A DNA stretch of 64,000 nucleotides from Deltaproteobacteria bacterium RBG_13_43_22. GTDB lineage: Bacteria > Desulfobacterota > RBG-13-43-22. The stretch is taken from NCBI GenBank assembly GCA_001797675.1, contig MGQB01000004.1:1-64000 (forward strand). Reading direction: 5' to 3'. Position numbers and translations under genes: made by a program. The notes under the pieces were generated by a model. That model saw only the letters and a program-made list of their open reading frames with translations. It was not told where the DNA came from and made no database searches. Below are positions 42,650 through 51,244 of the stretch, piece after piece. Numbering within the stretch: position 1 is the first letter of the stretch; each line of letters opens with the position of its first letter.

Positions 42650-43048
42650 ATGGTTAAGAAAATTATCTTTTCCGTGATCATTGTCTTTGTGGTTTGGAGT
42701 ATCCTGGATTTTGTCATCCACCAACTGATCCTTGGGGCCAGCTATCAGGCGACGGCCAATCTCTGGCGGCCCATGGCTGAGATGAAAATGGGGTTGATGT
42801 ATGTGGTGGTATTTCTGGTGTCCATCGCTTTTGTCTGCCTCTACGCCCTGTTTGTTGGCAATCGAGGAATCAAAACCGGATTCTTCTTCGGATTGCTCTA
42901 CGGCCTCGGGGCGGGCATTTCCATGGGCTACGGAACCTATTCGGTCCTGCCTATCCCCTATCATATGGCTCTTACCTGGTTCTTAGGGACCGTGGCGGAG
43001 TGCACAATCGCCGGTTTGATCGTGGGCGCGATCTGCAGGAAGAAATAA
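42650..43048 (+). CDS. Small four-helix membrane protein, unknown function
   Basis: A 132-residue integral membrane protein with four hydrophobic segments (about 4-23, 50-71, 78-100 and 108-127), the third glycine-rich ('FFFGLLYGLGAGISMGYG'). An AGGAGAGG ribosome site is right before the ATG. It probably shares a transcript with the acyl-CoA ligase upstream, so a role in substrate entry is conceivable, but no family is recognised. Confidence 0.7.
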   Translation: MVKKIIFSVIIVFVVWSILDFVIHQLILGASYQATANLWRPMAEMKMGLMYVVVFLVSIAFVCLYALFVGNRGIKTGFFFGLLYGLGAGISMGYGTYSVLPIPYHMALTWFLGTVAECTIAGLIVGAICRKK

Positions 43049-43177
43049 GCCCTGCCTTTTGTTAAAAGAGTCACCGGAAGTATGCAGAAATCGGGAGATC
43101 TAAAAAATCGCTCAACCGGATGCGCGAAAAAACTGCACACCCGTTAGCTTTAAATTGGACGGTGAGTTTGGTGATAG

Positions 43178-43777
43178 ATGAAAACAAAAGAGAAAAATAA
43201 TATTCGCCGATGTCCTTGGGTCGATTTGAGTAAGGTCGATTATGTGGAATATCACGATAAGGAATGGGGTGTTCCAGTTTATAATGACCGGTTGATGTTT
43301 GAATTTTTGACGTTGGAATCCGCCCAAGCCGGTTTGTCCTGGTACACGGTTCTGAAAAAGAGGGAGCATTACCGAAGGGCCTTTGAAAATTTCGAACCGG
43401 AAAAGATTGCCCGATTTAATCAGGCCAAGATTGAAGAACTGTTGCTGAATCCCGGGATAATCAGAAATAGATTAAAAATTGAAGCTACTGTAAATAACGC
43501 CCAGAAATTTCTTGAAGTTCAGGGAGCATTTGGGAGTTTTTCAAAATATATATGGGGTTTTGTCGGCGGTAAACCCAAAATCAATAGGATACGAAAATTA
43601 TCGGATTACCTCGCAACCAGCAAAGAGTCGGACGCCTTAAGCAAAGACTTAAAGAACAGAGGTTTTAAATTTTTAGGGTCCACCATCTGTTACGCGCATA
43701 TGCAGGCCACCGGTATGATAAACGACCATTTTCTTGATTGTTTCAGAAAAAGTGAGATTATTGATCGGTATTATTAA
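43178..43777 (+). CDS. tag: DNA-3-methyladenine glycosylase I
   Basis: Removes 3-methyladenine from alkylated DNA. The 199-residue protein starts with the zinc-site Cys and family pattern 'RCPWVDLSKVDYVEYHDKEWGVP' (about 10-32), then 'LESAQAGLSWYTVLKKREHYR', and ends with the second zinc pair in 'DHFLDCF' (HxxxC). Normal length. Stands alone, followed by the second MITE-like element. Confidence 0.95.
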   Translation: MKTKEKNNIRRCPWVDLSKVDYVEYHDKEWGVPVYNDRLMFEFLTLESAQAGLSWYTVLKKREHYRRAFENFEPEKIARFNQAKIEELLLNPGIIRNRLKIEATVNNAQKFLEVQGAFGSFSKYIWGFVGGKPKINRIRKLSDYLATSKESDALSKDLKNRGFKFLGSTICYAHMQATGMINDHFLDCFRKSEIIDRYY

Positions 43778-43808
43778 CGATCTAATAATAAAGACAAAAA
43801 GTTATTAC

Positions 43809-44026
43809 GGGGGGAGGGTGGTCTTATTTTCAGGGATTGTCCACAAGGTTACCCTCTGCCTCTATCCCGGTCCAAAGGCTAAATTTTTTTGAAGCATAGG
43901 ACAAGCCCTTGCGCTCATTTCGGGCTTTTGCATCGGCCTGATTCTGAACAAGGTTCATCATTACCCGGGGAAAAAGCTTGGGACCTATGGGGTGGCAATC
44001 CTGAAAAAAAGACCACCTTCCCCCAA
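43809..44026. mobile_element. MITE-like element with terminal inverted repeats, copy 2
   Basis: The ends 43809-43842 and 43994-44026 are imperfect reverse complements (GGTGGTCTT and AAGACCACC cores, GGATTGTCC inner edge). The right half aligns with copy 1 (36483-36692): shared GCCTG, CTGAA, CCCGG, AAAGCT and GACC blocks in the same order. An internal AAGCCC/GGGCTT hairpin is present. No coding frame. It fills the tag to HD-domain gap, with no other gene in 43778-44197. Confidence 0.55.
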
Positions 44027-44197
44027 GCAATTCCAAGCTTTTCATTACATTACATGCCAATACAATCTTGAGACCGTTAATATAACAAACAGGAATACTG
44101 CCCCGGTTAACCTAATGAAGATGAAAAAGGTTAGGGATATTTCTGATAAGTCCGGTACCCGGAGGAATTTGGGGGCAAATTGGTTTTGGAGGCAGGG

Positions 44198-44698
44198 ATG
44201 GATACCGAGGGAATTGTTCGTGAAGTCTTGAATCGATATGCTTTACCGGTCCGGGGGCGCCATGGGGTCGTTCACTGGGCTCGGGTGCTGGAGAACGGCT
44301 TGCGTCTGGCCGAGTCGACCGGAGCGAATGTGCAAGTCGTCACCCTTTTTGCCTTATTCCACGACAGCCGCCGGGTCAATGAACAGTTGGACGAGGGGCA
44401 CGGTCTAAGGGGAGGGGAGTTTGCTCGAACATTGCGGACCACGCTTTTTGATCTCAAAGACCTGGAGTTCGAATTGTTCTTTCGGGCCTGCCATTTTCAC
44501 ACCGACGGACATACGGAAGGCGATGTGACCCTGCAGACCTGCTGGGATGCCGATCGTCTTGATCTGGGCCGGGTAGGCATCACACCCAAGCCCGATCTTC
44601 TTTGTACTGATGCCGCCCGGAGTCTGGTCGATTGGGCCAATCAACGGGCCGTCAAGGGATATGAGCCTGAGATGGTCAGCAGGATATGGGGCCTATGA
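44198..44698 (+). CDS. HD-domain metal-dependent phosphohydrolase-like protein
   Basis: A 166-residue protein with an HD-type metal site: 'GRHGVVHWARVLENGL' (first His), 'LFALFHDSRRVNE' (HD pair), 'FFRACHFHTDG' and 'CWDADRLDLGRVG' (last Asp). This order suits a small HD hydrolase acting on nucleotides or other phosphoesters; the substrate is unknown. The ATG at 44198 has GGAGG five bases upstream and is preferred over the in-frame ATG at 44180. Monocistronic. Confidence 0.78.
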   Translation: MDTEGIVREVLNRYALPVRGRHGVVHWARVLENGLRLAESTGANVQVVTLFALFHDSRRVNEQLDEGHGLRGGEFARTLRTTLFDLKDLEFELFFRACHFHTDGHTEGDVTLQTCWDADRLDLGRVGITPKPDLLCTDAARSLVDWANQRAVKGYEPEMVSRIWGL

Positions 44699-44729
44699 TT
44701 CCAACCATCCTAAACAGCTTCCCCCCAAC

Positions 44730-45476
44730 TCAGGGGGATTGTAAATACTTTTCATACCAGGCAAAGACCTTCTGCCAGCCGTCCACAGCCGCTTCTACCC
44801 GGTAACTGGGCCGGTCCACTGAAAAGAAACCATGACCGGCGTTTGGGTAGGTGTGAAACTCGTAGGTCTTGTTGTAGCGTTTGAGTTCCTCCTCCATGCG
44901 TTGGACATGCTCAGGAGAAGGATTTTGGTCTTCCGCCCCGAACAGGCCCAGCAAGGGGCAGGCCAGGTCCTTGGTCAGGTCAATGGGGGCCACCGGCTGG
45001 CGCTCGGTCAGTTCCTCGGGTTTGGCCACCACCCTTCCCCCATAGCAATCGACTGCGGCATTGATGCGTTTGATCCTGCAGGCCGTGAGATACACCTGCC
45101 GTCCTCCGGAACAAAAGCCGATAGTTCCCACTTTTCCGCTGTAATAGGGCAGGGTTTCTAAGTAGCGGATGGCCGCATCCACATCACCGACACATTGTTC
45201 GTCCGGGATACCTCCGGCCTTCCAGACCTTGGCCATGATTTCTTCCGACGTGCCCGGCCCTTCACGATGATGAAGGTGGGGTGCAAAACCCACATATCCG
45301 TGGAAGGCCAGTTTCCGTGTCATTTCTTTTGAGGCTTCATCCCAACCCGGCATGTGATGGATCAGGACAACCCCCGGAAAAGGGCCCGCACCCAGCGGGC
45401 GGGCCAGGTATCCTTCAATCAAATCATCGTTGTGCCCCCTAAAACCGACCGTTTCAGCAATCATCCCTTCGTACAT
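44730..45476 (-). CDS. Dienelactone hydrolase family protein
   Basis: An alpha/beta hydrolase of 248 residues with a Cys nucleophile in 'GTIGFCSGGRQVYL', an acid in 'LLGLFGAEDQNPS', and the catalytic His in 'YPNAGHGFFSVDRPSYR'. No signal peptide, so cytoplasmic. The start is the internal ATG at 45476, which has GGAGGAG upstream; the 25-codon extension lacks support. The DLH fold covers many esterases, so the substrate is open. A second member of the family is divergent 150 bp away. Confidence 0.88.
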   Translation of the reverse strand: MYEGMIAETVGFRGHNDDLIEGYLARPLGAGPFPGVVLIHHMPGWDEASKEMTRKLAFHGYVGFAPHLHHREGPGTSEEIMAKVWKAGGIPDEQCVGDVDAAIRYLETLPYYSGKVGTIGFCSGGRQVYLTACRIKRINAAVDCYGGRVVAKPEELTERQPVAPIDLTKDLACPLLGLFGAEDQNPSPEHVQRMEEELKRYNKTYEFHTYPNAGHGFFSVDRPSYRVEAAVDGWQKVFAWYEKYLQSP

Positions 45477-45628
45477 GGCGGATCTCCTCCTTACAAAAAA
45501 AGATTTGATTTTGAACGGGTTAAGTATATAAAAAAAAGAGAAGGGGGGCAAGCAACAAATTTTGATTGAATTTGGTTTTGGTCGGTTAAGTTAATACCTT
45601 TATATCGTCCTGAAAGAAAGGAGAAAAC

Positions 45629-46492
45629 ATGATGGATCAAAAAATCATCGATTTGTACGACGATTATACTCGTGAATTAATTCACCGTCGTGAATTTCTC
45701 AGGAGGTTGGGTCTTCTTGCCGGTGGAACAGCCGCTGCCTTGGCCTTGTTGCCTATATTGGAAAACAGTGGTGCCCAAGCCCAAATCGTTTCCAAGGATG
45801 ATCCCCGCCTGGGAACGGAATATATCAAATACCCTGGGGCGACAGGGGATATCCGGGCCTATTTGGCCAGGCCGAAAGGAATGGAAAAGCTTCCCGCGGT
45901 GCTCGTTATCCATGAAAACCGGGGGCTGGTACCCCATATCGAAGATGTCTCCAGACGTATTGCCTTGGAGGGGTTTCTGGCTTTGGCCCCGGATGCCTTA
46001 ACGCCTTTGGGTGGAACTCCGGAAGATCAAGAAAAAGCACCGGCACTGATCCAAAAACTGGACGGTCCATCGACTCTGCAAAACTATATTGCGGCGGTGA
46101 AATTTTTGAAGACCCATCCTGTTTCCAACGGCAAGGTAGGGGCCGTAGGATTCTGCTGGGGAGGGGGGATGGCCAACCAACTGGCCGTACACTCACCGGA
46201 TTTATCGGCTGTGGTGCCCTATTATGGCAAACAGCCCGCGACTGAAGATGTTCCCAAGATCAAGGCCGCTTTGCTTATCCTCTATGCTGGAATTGACCCA
46301 TGGATCAATCCCGGGATTCCGGCTTTTGAAGCAGCACTCAAGAAGGCATCGGTGGACTATAAAATTTTTATGTACGAAGGGACTCAACATGCCTTTAACA
46401 ACGATACGAACACTGCCCGATACCATAAAGAGGCCGCTCAATTGGCCTGGCAGCGCACTATTGCGTTTTTCAAAGAGAAACTTAAGAAGTAA
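45629..46492 (+). CDS. Exported dienelactone hydrolase family protein (Tat signal)
   Basis: A 287-residue member of the same family as the divergent neighbour but exported. A twin-arginine signal 'HRREFLRRLGLLAGGTAAALALL' (about 19-41) ends near 'AQAQ'. The nucleophile is in 'GAVGFCWGGGMANQL', the Asp in 'ILYAGIDPWINPG', and the His in 'YEGTQHAFNND'. GGAG is seven bases before the ATG. Paired export and cytosolic copies may act on the same ester class; substrate unknown. Confidence 0.88.
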   Translation: MMDQKIIDLYDDYTRELIHRREFLRRLGLLAGGTAAALALLPILENSGAQAQIVSKDDPRLGTEYIKYPGATGDIRAYLARPKGMEKLPAVLVIHENRGLVPHIEDVSRRIALEGFLALAPDALTPLGGTPEDQEKAPALIQKLDGPSTLQNYIAAVKFLKTHPVSNGKVGAVGFCWGGGMANQLAVHSPDLSAVVPYYGKQPATEDVPKIKAALLILYAGIDPWINPGIPAFEAALKKASVDYKIFMYEGTQHAFNNDTNTARYHKEAAQLAWQRTIAFFKEKLKK

Positions 46493-46513
46493 ACAAAAAT
46501 ATTTGAATTTCTC

Positions 46514-46601
46514 TGTTGCGAGTTACGAGTTACGGGTTATGAGTTTTAAAGAAAAGGTTTTAATTTTTTAACCCGCAACTCGTAACCCGTAACCCGTAAC
46601 C
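46514..46601. repeat. Heptad-repeat palindrome
   Basis: GAGTTAC/GGGTTAT units at 46514-46546 and inverted GTAACCC/CGTAACC units at 46569-46601, about 22 bp apart, between the convergent DLH and radical SAM genes. The A/T-rich centre and long stem could serve as a terminator-like structure for both. Confidence 0.65.
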
Positions 46602-46662
46602 CTATAAAAGTTAGGGGAAATTCTTAGAATAAAGAGTTCTAAGAAATAACCCTCGCTCGAAC

Positions 46663-47922
46663 TCATTTCCCCAAACAGCACTTTTTGTACTTACGGCCGC
46701 TGCCGCAGGGGCAGGGATCATTGCGGCCGACCTTAGCGTTCTTCTGAATGTGTTTAATCTCTAGTTGGGAATTTCTTCTTTCGATGGATTGACGGCGCCA
46801 GAGGGCAGACAATTGGGTGACAAAGGGCCGACTGTGGTTGAAGAAACGCTTAAATCCTGCACATAGGTAATTCAGACCAGCCTGACCATCCGGGGTGTGA
46901 AGGATACGGTCTTTCGGGCATCCACCATAACACAGGGGAAGAACTTCGCAGTCCCGGCAATATTGGGGGAGTGTATCCCATTTAGCTTGTCCGAAGACCT
47001 TTTGGGCCGGGCTTTCCAATAAATCGACCAGTGGGATTTCCTGGATATTTCCCAGGCGGTGTTCCGGGTCTACGAAATGATCACAGGAATAGAAATCTCC
47101 GTTGTGCTCGATGACCGGAATATCCCCGCAAGTTTTTCGAAAAATACACAGGGCATGGTCCTGTCCAAAGGCCGTTCTGGCTGTTTCCTCGAATACCTGC
47201 ACTTTGATTCGTTCGATATCTTCAGCCTTCCATTCGTCAAAGATAGTGCAAAGAAATTCCCCCCAGGCTTCGGCCGATACCGTGCGGGGGCTGACTCCTT
47301 CCTTACTATCCGGGTCCGGTTCGACCAGAGGCAGAAAGGTCATGTACTGGGCCTGGATCTGTTTGAAAAAGCGGTATACCTGGAGGGGAAAATCGACATT
47401 TTGCGCATGGACCACACACAATAAGTCAATTGGGATATAATGTTGGCACAAAAGCCGGTATCCGCGCATTACCAGCTCGTGGGTGGGATTTCCATTTTTA
47501 AAAAGGCGGTGTTGATCGTGAAGGGTTTGGGGGCCGTCGAGGCTTAAACCAACAGTGAAATCCTCACTCTTTAAGAAGCGGCACCATGGTTCATCCAGGA
47601 GGGTACCGTTGGTTTGAATACCGTTAAAGAGTTGCCGATTTTGGGGAAGGTGTTTTCGCTGAAGGGCCACAATTTTGCGGAAATAATCGAGACCCAGGAG
47701 GGTCGGCTCCCCGCCATGCCAGGAAAAGCTGATCGTCGGACCGGGAGAGGCGTTGATGTGTTGGACGATATAAGCCTCAAGGACGTCATCGGACATACGA
47801 AAGGACTCCGCTGAAGGGTAGAGGAGTCCTTTCTTTAGGTAATAACAATAGTGACAGCCCAGGTTGCAGACGGGACCAATAATTTTGGTAAAGACCTGAA
47901 ATTCGCGGGATGCTTTGGCCAA
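46663..47922 (-). CDS. Radical SAM/SPASM protein, anaerobic sulfatase-maturase type, with SEC-C tail
   Basis: A 419-residue enzyme. The radical SAM cluster is 'CNLGCHYCYY' (CxxxCxxC, about 19-28), followed by 'SFSWHGGEPTLLG' (about 66-78). The SPASM cysteines include 'CIFRKTCGDIPVIEHNGDFYSCDHF' and 'YCRDCEVLPLCYGGCPKDR'. This matches sulfatase-maturating enzymes that make formylglycine. The C-terminus adds a SEC-C zinc motif 'GRNDPCPCGSGRKYKKCC'. The start is a TTG at 47922 with AGAGG upstream. No sulfatase gene is in the window, so the target is unknown. Confidence 0.88.
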   Translation of the reverse strand: MAKASREFQVFTKIIGPVCNLGCHYCYYLKKGLLYPSAESFRMSDDVLEAYIVQHINASPGPTISFSWHGGEPTLLGLDYFRKIVALQRKHLPQNRQLFNGIQTNGTLLDEPWCRFLKSEDFTVGLSLDGPQTLHDQHRLFKNGNPTHELVMRGYRLLCQHYIPIDLLCVVHAQNVDFPLQVYRFFKQIQAQYMTFLPLVEPDPDSKEGVSPRTVSAEAWGEFLCTIFDEWKAEDIERIKVQVFEETARTAFGQDHALCIFRKTCGDIPVIEHNGDFYSCDHFVDPEHRLGNIQEIPLVDLLESPAQKVFGQAKWDTLPQYCRDCEVLPLCYGGCPKDRILHTPDGQAGLNYLCAGFKRFFNHSRPFVTQLSALWRRQSIERRNSQLEIKHIQKNAKVGRNDPCPCGSGRKYKKCCLGK

Positions 47923-48007
47923 GGATCAGCCTCTAAACGACCCGTTATTTATTAAAAGTTCCTTCATGATTTCAATTATCCCGACTTTCAGCTTCGAGGG
48001 AGCAAAA

Positions 48008-48448
48008 CTATTTTTCTTGAATCAACCCGTAAAATCGGGCGGTAAATAAACTATCCACATATTCTTTGACCAGGGTGATCTTCCCCTGGTCATTAAACTT
48101 AAAAGATATCCGATATTCCATGCCATAGGGGCGCCCGTCATTGGTCTTGGCCGAGGAGGAGGCTTCTATCATCACCCGGTTATCCTGAGCGGTCGTTTCT
48201 AAAACCTTCATGTTAAAATCAGTAAAAAGCTCTGCTACCATGGGTTCCAGCCATTTCCGATATCTTGGTAATTTCATTTTCGGCATTTTCACAGAAACGG
48301 GGAGGACCTCAATCTCGAAATCCTCAGAAACTAGGGCAAAGGCCTTATCAAAGGATGATTTTCCGTACCGTCCGCTCCCGTCCACGATATGCTGGAGGTA
48401 TTCTATGGCTGTTTTGGTATTACGTTCTTCTTGAGATAGATTTTCCAT
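48008..48448 (-). CDS. SnoaL/NTF2-like hypothetical protein
   Basis: A 146-residue protein with the layout of an NTF2/SnoaL-like cone: N-terminal helices ('AIEYLQHIVDGSGRYGKSSFDKAFALVSEDFEIEV'), then long antiparallel strands ('VMIEASSSAKTNDGRPYGMEYRISFKFND') and a terminal 'VKEYVDSLFTARF'. Such proteins often bind small hydrophobic ligands or are auxiliary isomerases. It follows the SDR gene on the same strand by about 35 bp, so they likely share a transcript. Confidence 0.65.
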   Translation of the reverse strand: MENLSQEERNTKTAIEYLQHIVDGSGRYGKSSFDKAFALVSEDFEIEVLPVSVKMPKMKLPRYRKWLEPMVAELFTDFNMKVLETTAQDNRVMIEASSSAKTNDGRPYGMEYRISFKFNDQGKITLVKEYVDSLFTARFYGLIQEK

Positions 48449-48483
48449 GATGGTGTGTGCCTATTGTTGATGAATTTTATAAG

Positions 48484-49266
48484 TTATTTGGCCACAGAGC
48501 CACCGTCTACAACGATGGTTTGACCGGTAATAAACTGGGAGGCCGCAGAAGCCAGAAAGACGGCCACTCCCTTCATGTCGTCGATGTCTCCCCCTTTTCC
48601 GAGAGGAATTCTGGAAGTCGCCATCTTATAGATTTCTTCATTTCTGGTCACATGGGCCATCATGTCGGTCCGGAAATAGCCCGGGGCAATGGCATTGACG
48701 CGGATATGGTATGGAGCTAATTTGACGGCCAGGTTCTGGGTCAGGCTGATGACGGCCGCTTTGGTCGAATTATAGGGAACGGCCGGATGGGCCACCTCTT
48801 CCGTTCCCCGAAGACCGGCAGTCGAGGCAATATTGATAATCGTTCCCCCGCCCCAGTCTTTCATCAGGTTGGCCATTTTCTGGGTCAATATCCATACGGA
48901 CCTGACATTGACATTGAAAACATAATCCCATTTCTCAAGGGGGTAAGAAAGCGTCGGTGCACCCCAGGTTGCCCCGGCATTGTTGACCAGGATATCGATC
49001 CGGGGAAATTTTTGCACAGCGGTCTTAAGCATGTTCCCAAGGTCTTCTTCTTTGGATATATCGCAGGCTACAGGGAAGACCTGGACATTACCTGCCTTCG
49101 ATAACTCCTCAGCCGATGCTTCAAGATTGTTCATCTTTCTCGATGTGATAATCAGATCCGCTCCGGCTTCTGCCAGACCGGTAGAAATAAATTTGCCGAT
49201 TCCTCTGCCGCCTCCGGTAACCAGGGCGACCTTGCCTTTTAAACTGAACAGTTCCTCCAATTTCAT
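48484..49266 (-). CDS. Short-chain dehydrogenase/reductase
   Basis: A 260-residue SDR: NAD(P) motif 'TGGGRGIGK' (about 18-26), 'NNAGATWG' (about 90), catalytic Tyr/Lys in 'VPYNSTKAAVI' with the preceding Ser in 'NIASTAGL', and the C-terminal 'VDGGSVAK'. Probably a glucose-type or 3-oxoacyl reductase class; the substrate is not set. Two adjacent ATG codons are available; the second has better spacing from GGAGG. It is transcribed divergently from the acyl-CoA ligase at 49514, with an inverted repeat between them. Confidence 0.92.
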   Translation of the reverse strand: MKLEELFSLKGKVALVTGGGRGIGKFISTGLAEAGADLIITSRKMNNLEASAEELSKAGNVQVFPVACDISKEEDLGNMLKTAVQKFPRIDILVNNAGATWGAPTLSYPLEKWDYVFNVNVRSVWILTQKMANLMKDWGGGTIINIASTAGLRGTEEVAHPAVPYNSTKAAVISLTQNLAVKLAPYHIRVNAIAPGYFRTDMMAHVTRNEEIYKMATSRIPLGKGGDIDDMKGVAVFLASAASQFITGQTIVVDGGSVAK

Positions 49267-49359
49267 CATGACCTCCCGTATAAGTTTGATTTTGTTATTC
49301 AGCCCTGTTCTAAGAGTTGAAGTTCATTCTTACATTCATTCCCCAATCCTTTGTAAAAT

Positions 49360-49388
49360 TTTATATAAAACCGATTTTTTTCTGTCAA
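49360..49388 (-). promoter_or_regulatory. Sigma70-type promoter for the SDR gene
   Basis: On the minus strand TTGACA (49388-49383), 17-bp spacer, TATAAA (49365-49360); start about 85 bp before the gene. Confidence 0.65.
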
Positions 49389-49409
49389 CTATAAAAGGCT
49401 TAGCCGTTG

Positions 49410-49422
49410 TAACGTTTCGTTA
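49410..49422. promoter_or_regulatory. Inverted repeat between divergent promoters, candidate operator
   Basis: TAACG and CGTTA separated by three bases, with further matching bases on both flanks. It lies about 20 bp upstream of the SDR promoter and 28 bp upstream of the ligase promoter, a typical site for a shared TetR-type regulator. Confidence 0.45.
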
Positions 49423-49449
49423 TAATATAATAATTAAAGGATTCCTTCC

Positions 49450-49479
49450 TTGACATTTCGGGAGCATCAAGTTTAAAAT
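49450..49479 (+). promoter_or_regulatory. Sigma70-type promoter for the acyl-CoA ligase
   Basis: TTGACA at 49450-49455, 18-bp spacer, TAAAAT at 49474-49479; predicted start about 28 nt before the ATG at 49514. Confidence 0.6.
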
Positions 49480-49513
49480 CCAAGCAGATCAACCAGTTGA
49501 AAGGGGGAAAAAG

Positions 49514-51244
49514 ATGACCTTGAGAACCTATCCGGAATTCAGTACCAATTATAACCTGCTGCTTAAAACCCTGATGAAAAGACCTGTGGATATTTACCCG
49601 AATGAGATCGGGCTGGTTTACCGGAATCCGAACACCGGCGAGTATTTTCGATTGACCTGGCAGCATTGGTATGAAAGGACCTGCCAGCTGGCCAATGCCC
49701 TCAAGGAAAAACTGGGCCTTCATCCCGGAAAACCACGACAACCCGGAGACCGGATCGCCACCATGGCCTTGAATCATCATCGGCATATGGAGCTGTACTA
49801 CGCCGTCCCGGGTTGCGGGGCGGTTCTGCATCCTGTCAACATCAGGCTCTCCCAGGATCACATTGTTCATACCATCCGACATTCCCAGGACAAAATCATT
49901 TTTGTGGACGATATCTCCTGGCCGTTGCTGGAGGGCATCCATGAACGAATCAAAGATACAGTGGAGAAATTTGTTTATATGTCCGACAAACCGGGACTTC
50001 CCCAGACAAAGATTGAACCGGTTTTTGAATATGAAACATTACTCCAAGAACAATCCTCCGAATTCGAATGGCCGAACCTTCATGAGGATACTTTTGCCAC
50101 GCTGTGTTATACGACCGGAACCACGGGCCTGCCCAAAGGGGTTATGTTTACCCACCGGCAACTCTATTTGCAAACCCTGCATGTCATTGCTTGGAATTTT
50201 TTCATCACCGATCCCGCTCGCGTAAACTTCGGGGAGAATGAAGTTTGGATGGCGATAACCCCCTTGTACCATGTCCATGGCTGGGGCGCCCCGTTCCTCA
50301 ACGTCTTTTCAGCCAATAAGCTGATCCTGCCGGGGACATTTACGGTGGAGGGATTCTGTGAACTGGTTCAAACAGAAAAAGTAACCTCCACCTCAGTAGT
50401 GCCGACGGTTCTGGCCATGATAGTGGAATATAAAGATATTCATAAATACGATCTGAGCAGTTTGAAGAACCTGGGGGTCGGCGGCGGGGCCTTGCCCTTG
50501 GGATTGAAGAAAAAGGCCGAAAAAATCATTCCCGGATTCAAGGCCAGGTCCGGATACGGTATGACCGAAACCGCTCCGGCGGCCATCCGGGCCTTTGTCA
50601 AAAAAACCATGGTGGACTGGCCCGAGGAAAAACTGGATGAGATCCGGGTGAAAACAGGGTTGGCTGTCCCCGGGGTTGAGGTGATGATTGTCGATGAACA
50701 AGGGAACCCGGTTCCTCGGGACAACGAGACCGTGGGAGAAATCCTGATCCGGGGGCCCTGGGTCATGGAGCAGTATTATAACGAACCGGAGAAAACGGCC
50801 GAAGTCTGGCGGGACGGATGGTTTCATACCGGCGATGTGGCCAAGGTGGATGAAGAGGGGTATGCCACCATAGCCGACCGGATGTCGGATATGATTCGCA
50901 GCGGGGCCGAGATGGTCCCGACGGTTCTGCTGGAGAACCTGACAGCCACGGCCGAATTTGTTTTAGAAGCCACTTATGTCGGGGTCCCGGACGAAAAGTG
51001 GGGGCAAAGACCGATGGCCATTGTTACCCTGGTTCCCGGGGCCAAGGAGAATGAAAAAGACATCATCCACTTTTTGGAGACCGAAGGGGTGGAAAAGGGG
51101 AAGATCACCAAATGGATGCTGCCTGATTATATTCTGATCACCAAGACCATTCCCAAGACCAGCGTGGGAAAATTCGATAAGATCACGATAAAAAAACAGC
51201 TGGATGACCTGTTGCCCAGGGCTAAAAAGGTTCGGGAGTTATAA
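49514..51244 (+). CDS. Fatty-acid-type acyl-CoA ligase
   Basis: A 576-residue AMP-forming synthetase: A3 'CYTTGTTGLPKGVMFTH' (about 197-213), A5 'SGYGMTETAPAAI', A7 'RDGWFHTGDVAKVDEEGYATIADR', and the C-terminal lysine in 'PKTSVGKFDKITIKK'. The A8 region reads 'MSDMIRSGAEMVPTVLLEN', the pattern of medium- or long-chain ligases. GGGGGA precedes the ATG and a promoter lies just upstream. It converges with the ketopantoate reductase-like gene; the stop codons overlap. Confidence 0.92.
   Translation: MTLRTYPEFSTNYNLLLKTLMKRPVDIYPNEIGLVYRNPNTGEYFRLTWQHWYERTCQLANALKEKLGLHPGKPRQPGDRIATMALNHHRHMELYYAVPGCGAVLHPVNIRLSQDHIVHTIRHSQDKIIFVDDISWPLLEGIHERIKDTVEKFVYMSDKPGLPQTKIEPVFEYETLLQEQSSEFEWPNLHEDTFATLCYTTGTTGLPKGVMFTHRQLYLQTLHVIAWNFFITDPARVNFGENEVWMAITPLYHVHGWGAPFLNVFSANKLILPGTFTVEGFCELVQTEKVTSTSVVPTVLAMIVEYKDIHKYDLSSLKNLGVGGGALPLGLKKKAEKIIPGFKARSGYGMTETAPAAIRAFVKKTMVDWPEEKLDEIRVKTGLAVPGVEVMIVDEQGNPVPRDNETVGEILIRGPWVMEQYYNEPEKTAEVWRDGWFHTGDVAKVDEEGYATIADRMSDMIRSGAEMVPTVLLENLTATAEFVLEATYVGVPDEKWGQRPMAIVTLVPGAKENEKDIIHFLETEGVEKGKITKWMLPDYILITKTIPKTSVGKFDKITIKKQLDDLLPRAKKVREL

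Noticed and set aside
41000-42964. A 654-codon open frame on the minus strand opposite the acyl-CoA ligase
   Set aside because: It is antisense to a complete, motif-bearing acyl-CoA ligase and membrane protein. Its composition (His, Gly and Asn rich, no domains) is the usual reverse-strand shadow of biased codon use.
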